A stretch of 64,000 nt of DNA from an uncultured Cytophagales bacterium (GTDB lineage: Bacteria; Bacteroidota; Bacteroidia; Cytophagales; Thermonemataceae), in the NCBI GenBank assembly GCA_937911505.1, contig CALEMF010000061.1:33769-97768 (forward strand). The letters are read 5' to 3'. Positions within the stretch are counted from its first letter, which is position 1, and every line of letters begins with the position of its first letter. Below are positions 9,281-17,148 of this stretch, piece after piece. Below the pieces are notes generated by a model. The model saw nothing but the letters and a program-made list of their open reading frames with translations, searched no databases and was not told where the DNA came from. The translations under genes were made by a program, and so were the position numbers.

Positions 9281-9535
9281 CTAGTTGAGCCTACGGATCG
9301 ATTCTTTTAACTTCCATTCTAAGTACTGACGGTACAGATGTACAATAGACTGTACCAGACTTTGGTTGTGCATAGGATTCTTCATATACAACTTTACCAG
9401 ACGGTCTGCACCTACTTTATAGTCGTCAGCAAACAAGTCGAACTGATCGAGCCGAGGAGTCACTGTTGTAGCAGGCGCAATATTTTCTATTTTAAAAAGG
9501 AAATCGTATTGATGACTAAATCTTAACGTTTTCAT
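9281..9535 (-). pseudogene. Upstream part of HEPN-like gene, ending at in-frame TAG
   Basis: The ATG at 9535 is chosen because AGGAGG lies 6 nt upstream; an ORF start at 9562 lies on the other side of this site. The 84 codons include a helix HNQSLVQSIVHLYRQYLEWK typical of alpha-helical HEPN/nucleotidyltransferase-substrate-like bundles. Reading stops at TAG 9281-9283, but the same frame continues with LTWKGDEFPGHHRLNLLW, so the full product would be about 196 residues. CAG (Gln) or AAG (Lys) are the likeliest original codons. Family assignment is tentative; the interruption itself is clear. Confidence 0.55.
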
Positions 9536-9541
9536 ACTTAT

Positions 9542-9547
9542 CCTCCT
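9542..9547 (-). promoter_or_regulatory. Strong Shine-Dalgarno AGGAGG
   Basis: The minus strand reads AAAAAAGGAGGATAAGT before ATG 9535. Such strong sites are uncommon in Bacteroidota and this one fixes the start of the interrupted gene. Confidence 0.7.
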
Positions 9548-10490
9548 TTTTTTTAACTTCATCTCTCCTGCTCACACCAGCAGACAGCATTTAATTATTT
9601 TACTGAGGGTGAATTATGAGACAATTATTTGGGCAGTAACTTAATCGACAAGTTTTTAATCTGCCTGTCAGGTTTTCAGTACTCATATATATTTTTATAG
9701 TTTCCTATTATTCTCTATAAAATATTATACCAGAGTAACACAAATGAGTAAATTAACCTATTTTTGAGCGCTTTTCAGGCGCTCATCAATAAGGATTCCA
9801 AACTACTTTTTACTCGTTTTCACCTTTATGACGACGTAAAAGGCTTTTTTTTCTTTGAAGTCTTTGTACAAGCAACTTGAAAACTTTTTAGCTATCTTGT
9901 AAGTCGCTTACTGATGAAAACATCAAAACGGTGGGCAGTTGGCGCTAGGCGGGAGGTAAGTGAAGTACATCATACCCCGCCCAAGGACTGTTTTCCGCTA
10001 CGTATACTTCTAAGAAACAGCCTTTCTCATTCTCCCAGCCTATCTGCTGACGAATAAGAAGACACCAAATCTTTGAAGCGTCTATCTGCTTGAACGAACG
10101 ATATGGGTATAATGACCACATAATGCAATTGATTGATTTGAAAAACTTTCTCGCAAGACTCTATCATGTTCTGGTAAAGCCTTAAAAATATTTCGCTAGT
10201 GAATCAATTATAATTCCAAAAAGCCCATTTAGTGTTTTTTTCTAATTTTTTATTTCAATAATACCACAACAATCTTTCTCCTCTCTATGAAAGTATAATA
10301 AACGAAGCGTATAGAACGTTCTCTCTCTAAAGCTTTTACAGCATACAAAATATAGGGAGGATAATTTTTGTTTCTTATCAGTACAGGAAAAAGATGGGAA
10401 TTAATACTCAACGAAAGATGGCAGATTCTCAAAGACAAAACGCAGTATCAATTACAGCAAGTGCCTTAGTAAAAGTAGTGGCTTATGTGT
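9548..10490. other. Long gene-poor intergenic region
   Basis: About 940 nt without a convincing long gene. It is AT-rich at 9600-9760, has a hairpin (GAGCGC at 9766-9771 with GCGCTC at 9779-9784), and includes one 58-codon ORF (9945-10121, minus). Short protein-like reading fragments around 10365-10470 on the plus strand may be remnants of a decayed gene. No terminal repeats or transposase were recognised. Confidence 0.4.
9945..10121 (-). CDS. Small hypothetical ORF (58 aa), possibly a gene remnant
   Basis: ATG at 10121 to TAG at 9945-9947. The composition is protein-like and Trp/Tyr-rich (IGWENEKGCFLEVYVAENSP, then WAGYDVLHLPPA at the C-terminus). The frame stays open 13 codons upstream of the ATG without another good start, and no ribosome binding site is obvious. 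It could be the surviving 3' end of a decayed gene or a small protein. No family is recognised. Confidence 0.3.
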   Translation of the reverse strand: MWSLYPYRSFKQIDASKIWCLLIRQQIGWENEKGCFLEVYVAENSPWAGYDVLHLPPA

Positions 10491-10529
10491 AAAAAAAGGT
10501 GAAGGGTTAATCAATAATCCTTCACCTTT
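10491..10529 (-). terminator. Strong terminator of the DUF1206 gene
   Basis: A perfect 11-bp stem (10495-10505 with 10519-10529), 13-nt loop, and a T-run on the minus strand, 29 nt after the DUF1206 stop. Confidence 0.8.
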
Positions 10530-10557
10530 CTTGTGAGTATATCTGATAAGAAAATCG

Positions 10558-11343
10558 TTAGCTGTACGCCCTACTATACCTCGCTAAAAAGTATTGGAAA
10601 ACACCATAAGCAACCAGTCCGAGTGCCATCGCACCCATTAGCACATTACCGAGTGTCATACTTGAGAGAAAACCAAATACTGCTTCCATCCCCCCTACAT
10701 TATTCGGATCATTTTCGCTTGCTGCCTTAAAGACAAACCAACCCAAAATACCAAAAGCTACTCCTCTAGCCATGTACCCTACTAATCCCGATTTCTCTAG
10801 TACTTCTTTCTCCTCTTTACCACCTTGGTGTTGAACACTCTCCAAGAATTTTTTACTAGCGCCCTTGTAAAATTGATACACCGCTACACCAAATAAAATA
10901 ATGGCAATAACAAATAGTACGAATTGTCCGTAATCTTTATCTAGAATGGTAGCCGCTGCTTGTTGTTTCGTACTACCACCCTGTTGCTTTTCACCAATGG
11001 CGGTTAGAAAAGTAGAAACGCTCAGCGTGGCATATAAAATACCACTTACCAAGTAACCTATTCTTTTAGCGTAGCCTTTCTCATCACTTCCCTTATTCTT
11101 AGGGTCGAGGCAAGCTGCATAAACACGCCATACAGCGTATCCGAGTAAGCCAATAGCTAAGATAATGAGAAGAATATTGCCAAAAGTTTGCTGTTGCAAG
11201 AAGGAAACCACGCCATTTTTACCTGCAATTTTACCGCCTACATTAATAGCGGCCATAAAGGTGAGTATGCCCAGTAGCGCATAAACGGCTCCTTTTGTGA
11301 TAAGGCCCGCTTTTCTTATCTTTTCTATTTTTGCACTTTTCAT
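10558..11343 (-). CDS. DUF1206 family membrane protein
   Basis: 261 residues from the ATG at 11343 (MKSAKIEKIRKAGLITKGAV). The open frame extends to 11520, but the extra 59 residues are not like the family. The protein shows the DUF1206 pattern: three similar units, each a basic amphipathic segment (RKAGLITKGAVYALLG; KRIGYLVSGILYATLS; EKSGLVGYMARGVAFGILG) followed by two transmembrane helices, six in all. The function of DUF1206 is unknown. The gene is divergent from a Crp-like regulator. Confidence 0.82.
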   Translation of the reverse strand: MKSAKIEKIRKAGLITKGAVYALLGILTFMAAINVGGKIAGKNGVVSFLQQQTFGNILLIILAIGLLGYAVWRVYAACLDPKNKGSDEKGYAKRIGYLVSGILYATLSVSTFLTAIGEKQQGGSTKQQAAATILDKDYGQFVLFVIAIILFGVAVYQFYKGASKKFLESVQHQGGKEEKEVLEKSGLVGYMARGVAFGILGWFVFKAASENDPNNVGGMEAVFGFLSSMTLGNVLMGAMALGLVAYGVFQYFLARYSRAYS

Positions 11344-11585
11344 ATTGTATATGGTTTGTTTTGTTGTTTGAATATTTTCATTAGTGAAAGTCAATATTTG
11401 ATCCAGCAAGGCTTTTGGGGGGGCTAGCGACGTGTAGAGGATGATTCTGAGGAAAGCTCGCCTCATCGCCATTAAGTAGCTGTTGCTTCTGACCCACAGA
11501 TTGAGGTAAGGAAAGGACACTCCTCCTGTTTTCTTATTGTGTAATAGATACTTGCTTGAGCAGCTTATTTATCTTATCTTTCTTT

Positions 11586-12161
11586 ATGGAGCAACTCAAG
11601 ACCGCTGTTCAGCAGATGATTACGATTACCGAGGATGAGATGACACATTTTCTAAAAAGTTGTTTTCAAAAAACTTTTCAGCGAAAAGAGATTCTTAGCT
11701 ATCCTAATATAATTCCTAACGAGATCTTCTTCATCGAATCAGGCATTATTAGAGTAATGTTGCAAGATAGAGAAGGGAAAGAGCATACCCTACACTTTGC
11801 CTTGGAGCAACAGTTTGTGGCAGACTACGCTCATTTTATGAACAAAACACCCTCTGTTTACGCTTTACAAGCGCTTGAACCTACTAGCGTAGTTGTTTTA
11901 TCGAGAACTACTATAGAATGGGGCTACCAACATTTACAAGAAGGCGACAAACTGGGCCGATTGATTGCGGAATCTTATTTTATCTATCACGATCATCGTA
12001 TTCAGGATATGTACGTTAGAACACCAAAGGAAAGATACGATGCGATTACCCAAGTGTTTCCAGCTATTCACGCCAGAGTACCGCAGCATATGATTGCTTC
12101 TTACCTGGGCATTACCTCTGTTCATTTAAGTAGATTGAAAAAGCAAGCCATCAAAGTGTAA
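11586..12161 (+). CDS. Crp/Fnr-type cyclic-nucleotide-binding-like regulator
   Basis: 191 residues from the ATG at 11586; an in-frame TTG at 11556 is less likely. Beta-roll effector domain (FFIESGIIRVMLQDREGKEH) and C-terminal helix-turn-helix (HMIASYLGITSVHLSRLKKQ). The long dimer helix and short DNA-binding domain are typical of Bacteroidetes Crp-like proteins of unknown effector. It precedes the SRPBCC lipoprotein and SDR genes by 74 nt and may control them; this is inferred from position. Confidence 0.82.
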   Translation: MEQLKTAVQQMITITEDEMTHFLKSCFQKTFQRKEILSYPNIIPNEIFFIESGIIRVMLQDREGKEHTLHFALEQQFVADYAHFMNKTPSVYALQALEPTSVVVLSRTTIEWGYQHLQEGDKLGRLIAESYFIYHDHRIQDMYVRTPKERYDAITQVFPAIHARVPQHMIASYLGITSVHLSRLKKQAIKV

Positions 12162-12176
12162 ACAAATGTTATCGTT

Positions 12177-12202
12177 TTTGAGATAAGCAGCCCCTAACTT
12201 TG
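12177..12202 (+). promoter_or_regulatory. Putative promoter of SRPBCC lipoprotein/SDR unit
   Basis: TTTG (12177-12180) and TAACTTTG (12195-12202) match the Bacteroidetes -33 and -7 elements, with a short 14-nt spacer. The predicted leader is about 25-30 nt. Confidence 0.45.
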
Positions 12203-12235
12203 CCTTCATAATCCTTTGACTTAAAGCAATAACTG

Positions 12236-12814
12236 ATGGCAAAGAATCCTTTTTTTTACCTACTATTATGTGGTTTGCTTACGGGGTGTTATTCCCTTAA
12301 AAAATCTATCAAAGAAAGTAAACCTTATTCTTCACAAATCAACTGGGCAGAAGGCTACACACCCGCCGACGCGCAATTCTTTATCCATAATGCCATTGAG
12401 ATAGAAGCCTCTCCGCAAACTGTATGGGATATTCTAATACAAGCCGAAGATTGGCCTAATTGGTACGAGGGGATGTCTGGCGTAAAAGTACCCGCCGCTA
12501 GTGACGGTATTTTATTTGACAGCGCCGCCGTACAATTCCGCACGATGGGACTCGATTTTGACGCTACAATCGTTGAGTTTGAACCGCCTACTCGTCTAGG
12601 TTGGCTCTCTGTTCAAAAGCGAATCAGTGGCTACCATGCCTGGCTCATTATCCCTACCGAAAAGGGATGTAAAGTAATCACAGACGAATCGCAAAAGGGA
12701 TCGCTCACTTTTTTACAAAAAGTTTTCGTCCCTAATAAACTAAAAAAACTACACGACATTTGGCTCGCTGAACTTAAGAAGAAAGCAGAGCAGCCATCCT
12801 CGGGAACATTTTAA
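12236..12814 (+). CDS. SRPBCC (polyketide cyclase/START-like) lipoprotein
   Basis: 192 residues. N-terminal lipoprotein signal with lipobox LLTGC (Cys18), so it is probably attached to a membrane. Residues about 45-180 form an SRPBCC domain (IEIEASPQTVWDILIQAEDW, followed by PNWYEG) that would hold a hydrophobic ligand; a lipid-anchored version is less common than the cytosolic form. The SDR gene starts 12 nt downstream, suggesting joint action on a small lipophilic substrate. No substrate can be named. Confidence 0.78.
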   Translation: MAKNPFFYLLLCGLLTGCYSLKKSIKESKPYSSQINWAEGYTPADAQFFIHNAIEIEASPQTVWDILIQAEDWPNWYEGMSGVKVPAASDGILFDSAAVQFRTMGLDFDATIVEFEPPTRLGWLSVQKRISGYHAWLIIPTEKGCKVITDESQKGSLTFLQKVFVPNKLKKLHDIWLAELKKKAEQPSSGTF

Positions 12815-12826
12815 CGCATTGAGAAT

Positions 12827-13051
12827 ATGAAACTTTCACAGAAAGAAAAAGACAGACTTAAGAAAAAGTACGGCGAATGGGCGCTTGTCACGGGTGCTTC
12901 GTCAGGCATTGGTAAAGAGCTCGCCTACCGTGTTGCAGAGGCAGGTCTTCACTTGATTATTACTGGCCGGCATGAAGACAAGCTCACAGCCATCCGCCAA
13001 GAGATACAAAGCCTTTATGGTGTAAATGTAGAAATGGTTGTAGCTGACTAA
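12827..13051 (+). pseudogene. Short-chain dehydrogenase, N-terminal part, ending at in-frame TAA
   Basis: Contains the Rossmann NAD(P)-binding motif TGASSGIGKE and the following GRHEDKL typical of SDRs. Reading stops at TAA 13049-13051 after VEMVVAD. The same frame continues ADQGIEQVWQAAQ, then LLIASAGFGTSG, which is the normal SDR N-A-G-equivalent region. Family proteins often have VVADLAD here, so TTA (Leu) to TAA is a simple explanation. The full product would be 269 residues. Confidence 0.75.
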
Positions 13052-13636
13052 GCCGACCAAGGGATTGAGCAAGTATGGCAAGCAGCACAGCAAAAACCCA
13101 TAGGTTTATTGATTGCCTCGGCGGGCTTTGGTACTTCTGGCGCTTTTTTAAATACTTCTATTCACGCTGAGGTCAATATGTTGCAAGTAAACTGCCTCGC
13201 CTTGTTACAGCTTACCCATCACTTTGCCCAGAAGTTTGCAGCACAAAAGAAAGGAGGGATTATTTTAATGAGTTCTATCGTTTCCTTTCAAGGTGTACCC
13301 TTTGCTGCCAACTATGCTGCGAGCAAAGCCTACGTGCAGACCCTCGCCGAAGCGCTCTACCACGAGCTAAAGCCCTACAATGTGGATGTACTTTCTGCGG
13401 CCCCTGGTCCAGTACAAACAGGTTTTAGTGAAAGAGCCAATATGGTGATGGACAATACGCTGACGCCCGATCAAATTGGGGTTCCTATTCTTAAAGCATT
13501 GGGTAGGAAAGCAACTGTCTTGCCTGGATTCCTCAGTAAATTGTTGGTATACTCGCTGGGAACTGTACCACGTTGGGGAAAAATCCGCATTATGAAAGGT
13601 GTAATGGGTGGTATGACGAAGCATCAACGGGCTTAG
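13052..13636 (+). pseudogene. Short-chain dehydrogenase, C-terminal part after in-frame TAA
   Basis: Continues the SDR fold: ASAGFG (NAG-equivalent), MSSIVSFQG with the catalytic Ser, then YAASKAY with the catalytic Tyr and Lys, and PGPVQTGF. All active-site residues are intact on this side. A restart at ATG 13109 would lack the nucleotide-binding motif and could not be an active enzyme. It is paired with the SRPBCC lipoprotein upstream. Confidence 0.75.
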
Positions 13637-13717
13637 AGTTTTTGGTAGTTTTAGAGAAATCAGCTTGTATATTTTGAAATCTTTCTATAGCTTCTTCGTC
13701 TAACGATAAAGAAACCT

Positions 13718-14911
13718 ATGAAAAAGTTGTCTTCTTATTTACCAACCAAAACACCACATAGTACTTTCGAGCGTTTTCTTACTCAAAAGGCGACTAGGTT
13801 GTACAGTTTTTTGGTAAAGGTATGGTGTCTGTTACTTTGCCTGCTTCTCGTAGCGCAGACAAGCTGGGGGAATATGGCTTCTCCTATTTGGGAAGGTACC
13901 TCATCAGCTAGTGCTTTTTCAAGTAAAGACATTGATATTCTGAAAGAGTATATTCATATAAAGATTGCACCCGATTTCAAAACCGCTCAGTATGAGGTTA
14001 TTTATACCATCCGCACGGATCGTTCTGGTCAGCAAATTCCGCTACTTTTTTTAGCCCAAGACTATTTGGGTGAATTTTCAGTAACCCTTAATGGTCAGTC
14101 TATAAAGCTTCAACCGATTCCTGAAACATCCTCTACCAATCGTGCTCCTTTCTCTTCTTTTGCTGATACCTTTGAGGAAAGTACCACAGAAGGACAACCC
14201 TCTACAATTTCTATTTACTGGGAAGAAAACGTGGGAAACGTTTACAATTTAAGTGACTTAAAATACTTTGAGGTAGACCTTGCCAAGGGAACGCATACTA
14301 TTCGAGTAACCTACACGGCTAACGCTTGGGTCGAACTCACTGATTGGGTAAAAGAGTACAGTTTTCGCTATTCGCTCACCCCTGCACAATATTGGAACTC
14401 CTTTGGTCAGTTAGATGTCAAAGTGACCCAACAAGGAGTGCCGCAACTTCTTACCTCCAATCTCCCTAAACCAGCAGAAGGCAACATAGGGAAAAGTAGT
14501 ACTTGGACCTTTCGTCAACTTCCTGCAGCATTTCTACAATTCTCGTATCAACCTGAAATCTCTCCAGTGGCTACGGCACTCATTCAAATACACCCTACAG
14601 GGATCGCCCTAAGTTTAGGTACCATACTCATACTGCTACATATTTGGTGGATCACCCATTACAGAAAAGCTTTTCCAAGTAAGAGGTTTTCTGTGGCCGT
14701 TATGGCAGGCAGTTTATTGATACCACCGCTTATTTTTGCAGGTTACGTTTATAGTTTTCCGCTCATCGATAGCTTTATTGGGCCAGAGGCAAGTAACTAC
14801 CACGGCTATATGATCTTGACATTTGCCTTGCTGCCATTCCTGTTACCTCTCTATTTTATAGCTGCTTGGTTCTTTGACAGACATATTAAGCAGCGCCTCA
14901 GGAATATCTGA
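13718..14911 (+). CDS. Hypothetical membrane protein with large extracytoplasmic domain
   Basis: 397 residues, not recognised as a named family. There is a basic N-terminus, a hydrophobic segment (about 33-48), then about 240 residues of beta-rich extracytoplasmic sequence with regular strands, and three transmembrane helices near the C-terminus (about 293-309, 325-345, 362-383) ending in a basic tail. The layout resembles peptidase-M1-N-like or adhesion-type ectodomains fused to a membrane anchor, but no catalytic motif is visible. It follows the SDR by 81 nt on the same strand. Confidence 0.7.
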   Translation: MKKLSSYLPTKTPHSTFERFLTQKATRLYSFLVKVWCLLLCLLLVAQTSWGNMASPIWEGTSSASAFSSKDIDILKEYIHIKIAPDFKTAQYEVIYTIRTDRSGQQIPLLFLAQDYLGEFSVTLNGQSIKLQPIPETSSTNRAPFSSFADTFEESTTEGQPSTISIYWEENVGNVYNLSDLKYFEVDLAKGTHTIRVTYTANAWVELTDWVKEYSFRYSLTPAQYWNSFGQLDVKVTQQGVPQLLTSNLPKPAEGNIGKSSTWTFRQLPAAFLQFSYQPEISPVATALIQIHPTGIALSLGTILILLHIWWITHYRKAFPSKRFSVAVMAGSLLIPPLIFAGYVYSFPLIDSFIGPEASNYHGYMILTFALLPFLLPLYFIAAWFFDRHIKQRLRNI

Positions 14912-15030
14912 AATAATAGGCATTCCTAAAAAATTATCCTATTGTTTGAAGTAAGCACTAAGTTATCGTCCCTGTGCATCAACGTATTTTATGATATACA
15001 CGCTTATCTCGTAGAAACGTGCTGTTAAAT

Positions 15031-15076
15031 CCTACTTTTGTATTCGACTTCGCGCTGCTCGCTACCTACTTTTGTA
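15031..15076 (+). repeat. 12-bp direct repeat containing two -7-like boxes
   Basis: CCTACTTTTGTA occurs at 15031-15042 and 15065-15076, a 34-nt period. Each copy contains TACTTTTG, an exact TAnnTTTG box. The second lies 31 nt before the SDR ATG and is a plausible promoter; the first may be a tandem promoter or a duplication. Confidence 0.5.
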
Positions 15077-15104
15077 CCATAGTTTTATTAAAGAATAAAT
15101 ATAA

Positions 15105-15923
15105 ATGCGAAAAACCATATTTATCACTGGTACGAGTAGTGGGATTGGAAAAGCCACAGCTCACTATTTTTTGAGTAAAGGGTGGCAAGTGGCTGCTACG
15201 ATGCGTAAGCCAGAAAAAGTGACTGATCTACCCGAAAGTAATGTCTTGAAAAAATATCAGTTGGATGTTCAAAATGAAGAGGAGATTCAACAAGCCATTG
15301 CCGCTGCTATAGAAGATTTTGGTAAAATTGACGTTGTCTTGAATAATGCTGGCTATGGTGTGTTAGGCCCGATGGAATATGCTACCTCCGCACAGTACGA
15401 TCAGCAGTTTGATGTGAATGTAAAAGGGGTTTTTAACGTCACTAAACATCTGCTACCGCATTTTAGAAAAAATAAAAGAGGGCGAATTCTCAACGTTTCT
15501 TCTATGGGTGGACGAACTACTTTTCCTTTCTTCTCTCTTTACTGCGCCACTAAGTTTGCCGTAGAAGGGCTCAGCGAATCTCTTAATTACGAGCTCAACG
15601 AACACGGAATTGATGTGAAACTCATTGAGCCTGGTGGTGTTCAAACGGACTTTACTGGGCGTTCTATGGTGTGGCTAGAAGGTGACATTCAAGATTATGA
15701 AGCTAGTATACAAAAAATAAAACATGCGATGGAGAATGCCACTACAAGAGAAATTCCTAGCACACCAGAAGCAGTAGCAAAGGTGATTTATGAAGCGGCT
15801 ACTACCTCTTCTTCCAAAATGAGATTCGTGGTAGGTAGAGACGCTAAAACGATGCTAGCAATGCGTAAACTCCTTGGTGTAAAGCGCACTATGAAAATAG
15901 TGAGAGGATTTTATAAAATGTAA
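15105..15923 (+). CDS. SDR family NAD(P)-dependent oxidoreductase
   Basis: 272 residues, classical SDR length. NAD(P)-binding motif TGTSSGIG (8-15), NNAGYG structural motif (about 81-86), catalytic Tyr146 and Lys150 in YCATK preceded by the Ser in NVSSMGG, and the PGGVQTDF loop. The R-K pattern after strand 2 (TMRKPEK) favours NADPH. It is followed by an AraC-type regulator on the same strand, a frequent pairing in Bacteroidetes where the regulator senses the substrate. The substrate is not evident. Confidence 0.88.
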   Translation: MRKTIFITGTSSGIGKATAHYFLSKGWQVAATMRKPEKVTDLPESNVLKKYQLDVQNEEEIQQAIAAAIEDFGKIDVVLNNAGYGVLGPMEYATSAQYDQQFDVNVKGVFNVTKHLLPHFRKNKRGRILNVSSMGGRTTFPFFSLYCATKFAVEGLSESLNYELNEHGIDVKLIEPGGVQTDFTGRSMVWLEGDIQDYEASIQKIKHAMENATTREIPSTPEAVAKVIYEAATTSSSKMRFVVGRDAKTMLAMRKLLGVKRTMKIVRGFYKM

Positions 15924-16050
15924 AAAAGTTACTTTATTCTGCAATTTTGTATCAGGTTGCCACCGTTATTTGTTCGAAATTTGGGCTATTGTTTCCTGGA
16001 TAAGATTGCTTAGTACGATGCGCAAAGTCGAAGTGTATGTGATAAGGAAG

Positions 16051-16088
16051 TGTGGAAGAGGCCTGCTTGCGTTTGCTAAGCTTCCACA
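16051..16088. other. Intergenic hairpin without T-run
   Basis: TGTGGAAG (16051-16058) pairs with CTTCCACA (16081-16088) across a 22-nt loop. It lies between the SDR and the AraC regulator; it might be an attenuating hairpin or an operator. Confidence 0.3.
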
Positions 16089-16167
16089 ACTAAACTATTT
16101 CCCTAACTTTACTTGCGATTATGAAAACTTTTAATCATTGATAACTCTCTTAAAGTAGAAGAAGCCT

Positions 16168-17064
16168 ATGCCTCCACATTTCAAAAGTCTCTACGCGCTT
16201 CACAAGGCTTGCCACCTACCGGCACCTGCGCACCCACAGCTCAGTTTATTTGCTTTTGATAAACCTACTACTGCCTTTTCGGAGTACCTCGAATCGTTTT
16301 CAGGTGACTTTTATATGATTGCCATGAAAAAGATCAAATATGGTGTGATGCTCTACGGTAGAACCTCCTATGATCACCAAGAGGGTACAATGTCGTTTAT
16401 GAAACCGGGTCAATTAATCACCCTTCAAAACATTGAATTTGAAGAGAATGGTTTTGTCATCGCTTTCCATAAAGACTTTATCAACGGCTACGCACTTTTT
16501 GCAGATATTCGTCAATATGGCTTTTTTGATTATGAAGTAAACGAGGCGCTTCATCTTTCCAGCAAGGAAAGGGAAATTATGTGGGAGCTATACCGAAAAG
16601 TAGATTTAGAATACCAAAACAACCAAGATAAATTTAGTAAGTCAATCATCTTAAGCCATATAGATGCCATCTTAAAATATGCTAACCGCTACTACAACCG
16701 TCAGTTCTTGGATCGTGCTACCAGTACAAGTAGTTTGCTTTCTCGTTTTAATAAATTGCTGATTGATTGGTTAGCCTCCGCAGATCAGCAGGTATTGCCG
16801 ACTGTACAAGCCCTCGCTGATAAAATGAACCTTTCGCAGCGTTACTTAAGTGATTTACTAAAGCACGAAACAGGAAAGACTGCCATAGAGCATATCCATA
16901 TTGCCCTCATAGATGAAGCTAAAAACCGGCTTTTGGGTACGGAAGAAAGCATCGCAGAAACCGCCTATTACTTAGGCTTTGAGCATCCCACGTATTTCTC
17001 AAGGTTGTTCAAGAAAAAAATGGGTATTAGCCCGAAGGCTTACCGAAAGAAATTTCAACCCTGA
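16168..17064 (+). CDS. AraC-family transcriptional regulator
   Basis: 298 residues. The N-terminal half (about 20-160) is a cupin-like effector domain (PGQLITLQNIEFEENGFVIA). The C-terminal 90 residues hold two helix-turn-helix units, the second with IAETAYYLGFEHPTYFSRLF and the following KKKMGISPKAYRKKF, the AraC signature. It probably regulates the SDR gene 244 nt upstream; its ligand is unknown. Confidence 0.88.
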   Translation: MPPHFKSLYALHKACHLPAPAHPQLSLFAFDKPTTAFSEYLESFSGDFYMIAMKKIKYGVMLYGRTSYDHQEGTMSFMKPGQLITLQNIEFEENGFVIAFHKDFINGYALFADIRQYGFFDYEVNEALHLSSKEREIMWELYRKVDLEYQNNQDKFSKSIILSHIDAILKYANRYYNRQFLDRATSTSSLLSRFNKLLIDWLASADQQVLPTVQALADKMNLSQRYLSDLLKHETGKTAIEHIHIALIDEAKNRLLGTEESIAETAYYLGFEHPTYFSRLFKKKMGISPKAYRKKFQP

Positions 17065-17086
17065 CCTAACTGATAGTACTCCATTA

Positions 17087-17116
17087 TAAAGCCCTCTTCA
17101 AAAGAAGAAGGCTTTA
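17087..17116. terminator. Terminator between convergent AraC and metalloprotease genes
   Basis: A 13-bp stem with one mismatch (17087-17099 with 17104-17116) and an AAAA loop. It lies 22 nt after the AraC stop and 32 nt after the protease stop on the other strand. Confidence 0.7.
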
Positions 17117-17148
17117 AATGGGTACGTATGAATATTATTGATCAGCGC

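Noticed and set aside
9766..9784. GAGCGC/GCGCTC hairpin as terminator
   Set aside because: No T-run follows on either strand and no gene ends nearby.
10250..10438. 62-codon minus-strand ORF in the gene-poor kilobase
   Set aside because: Low-complexity composition, no start context, no recognisable pattern.
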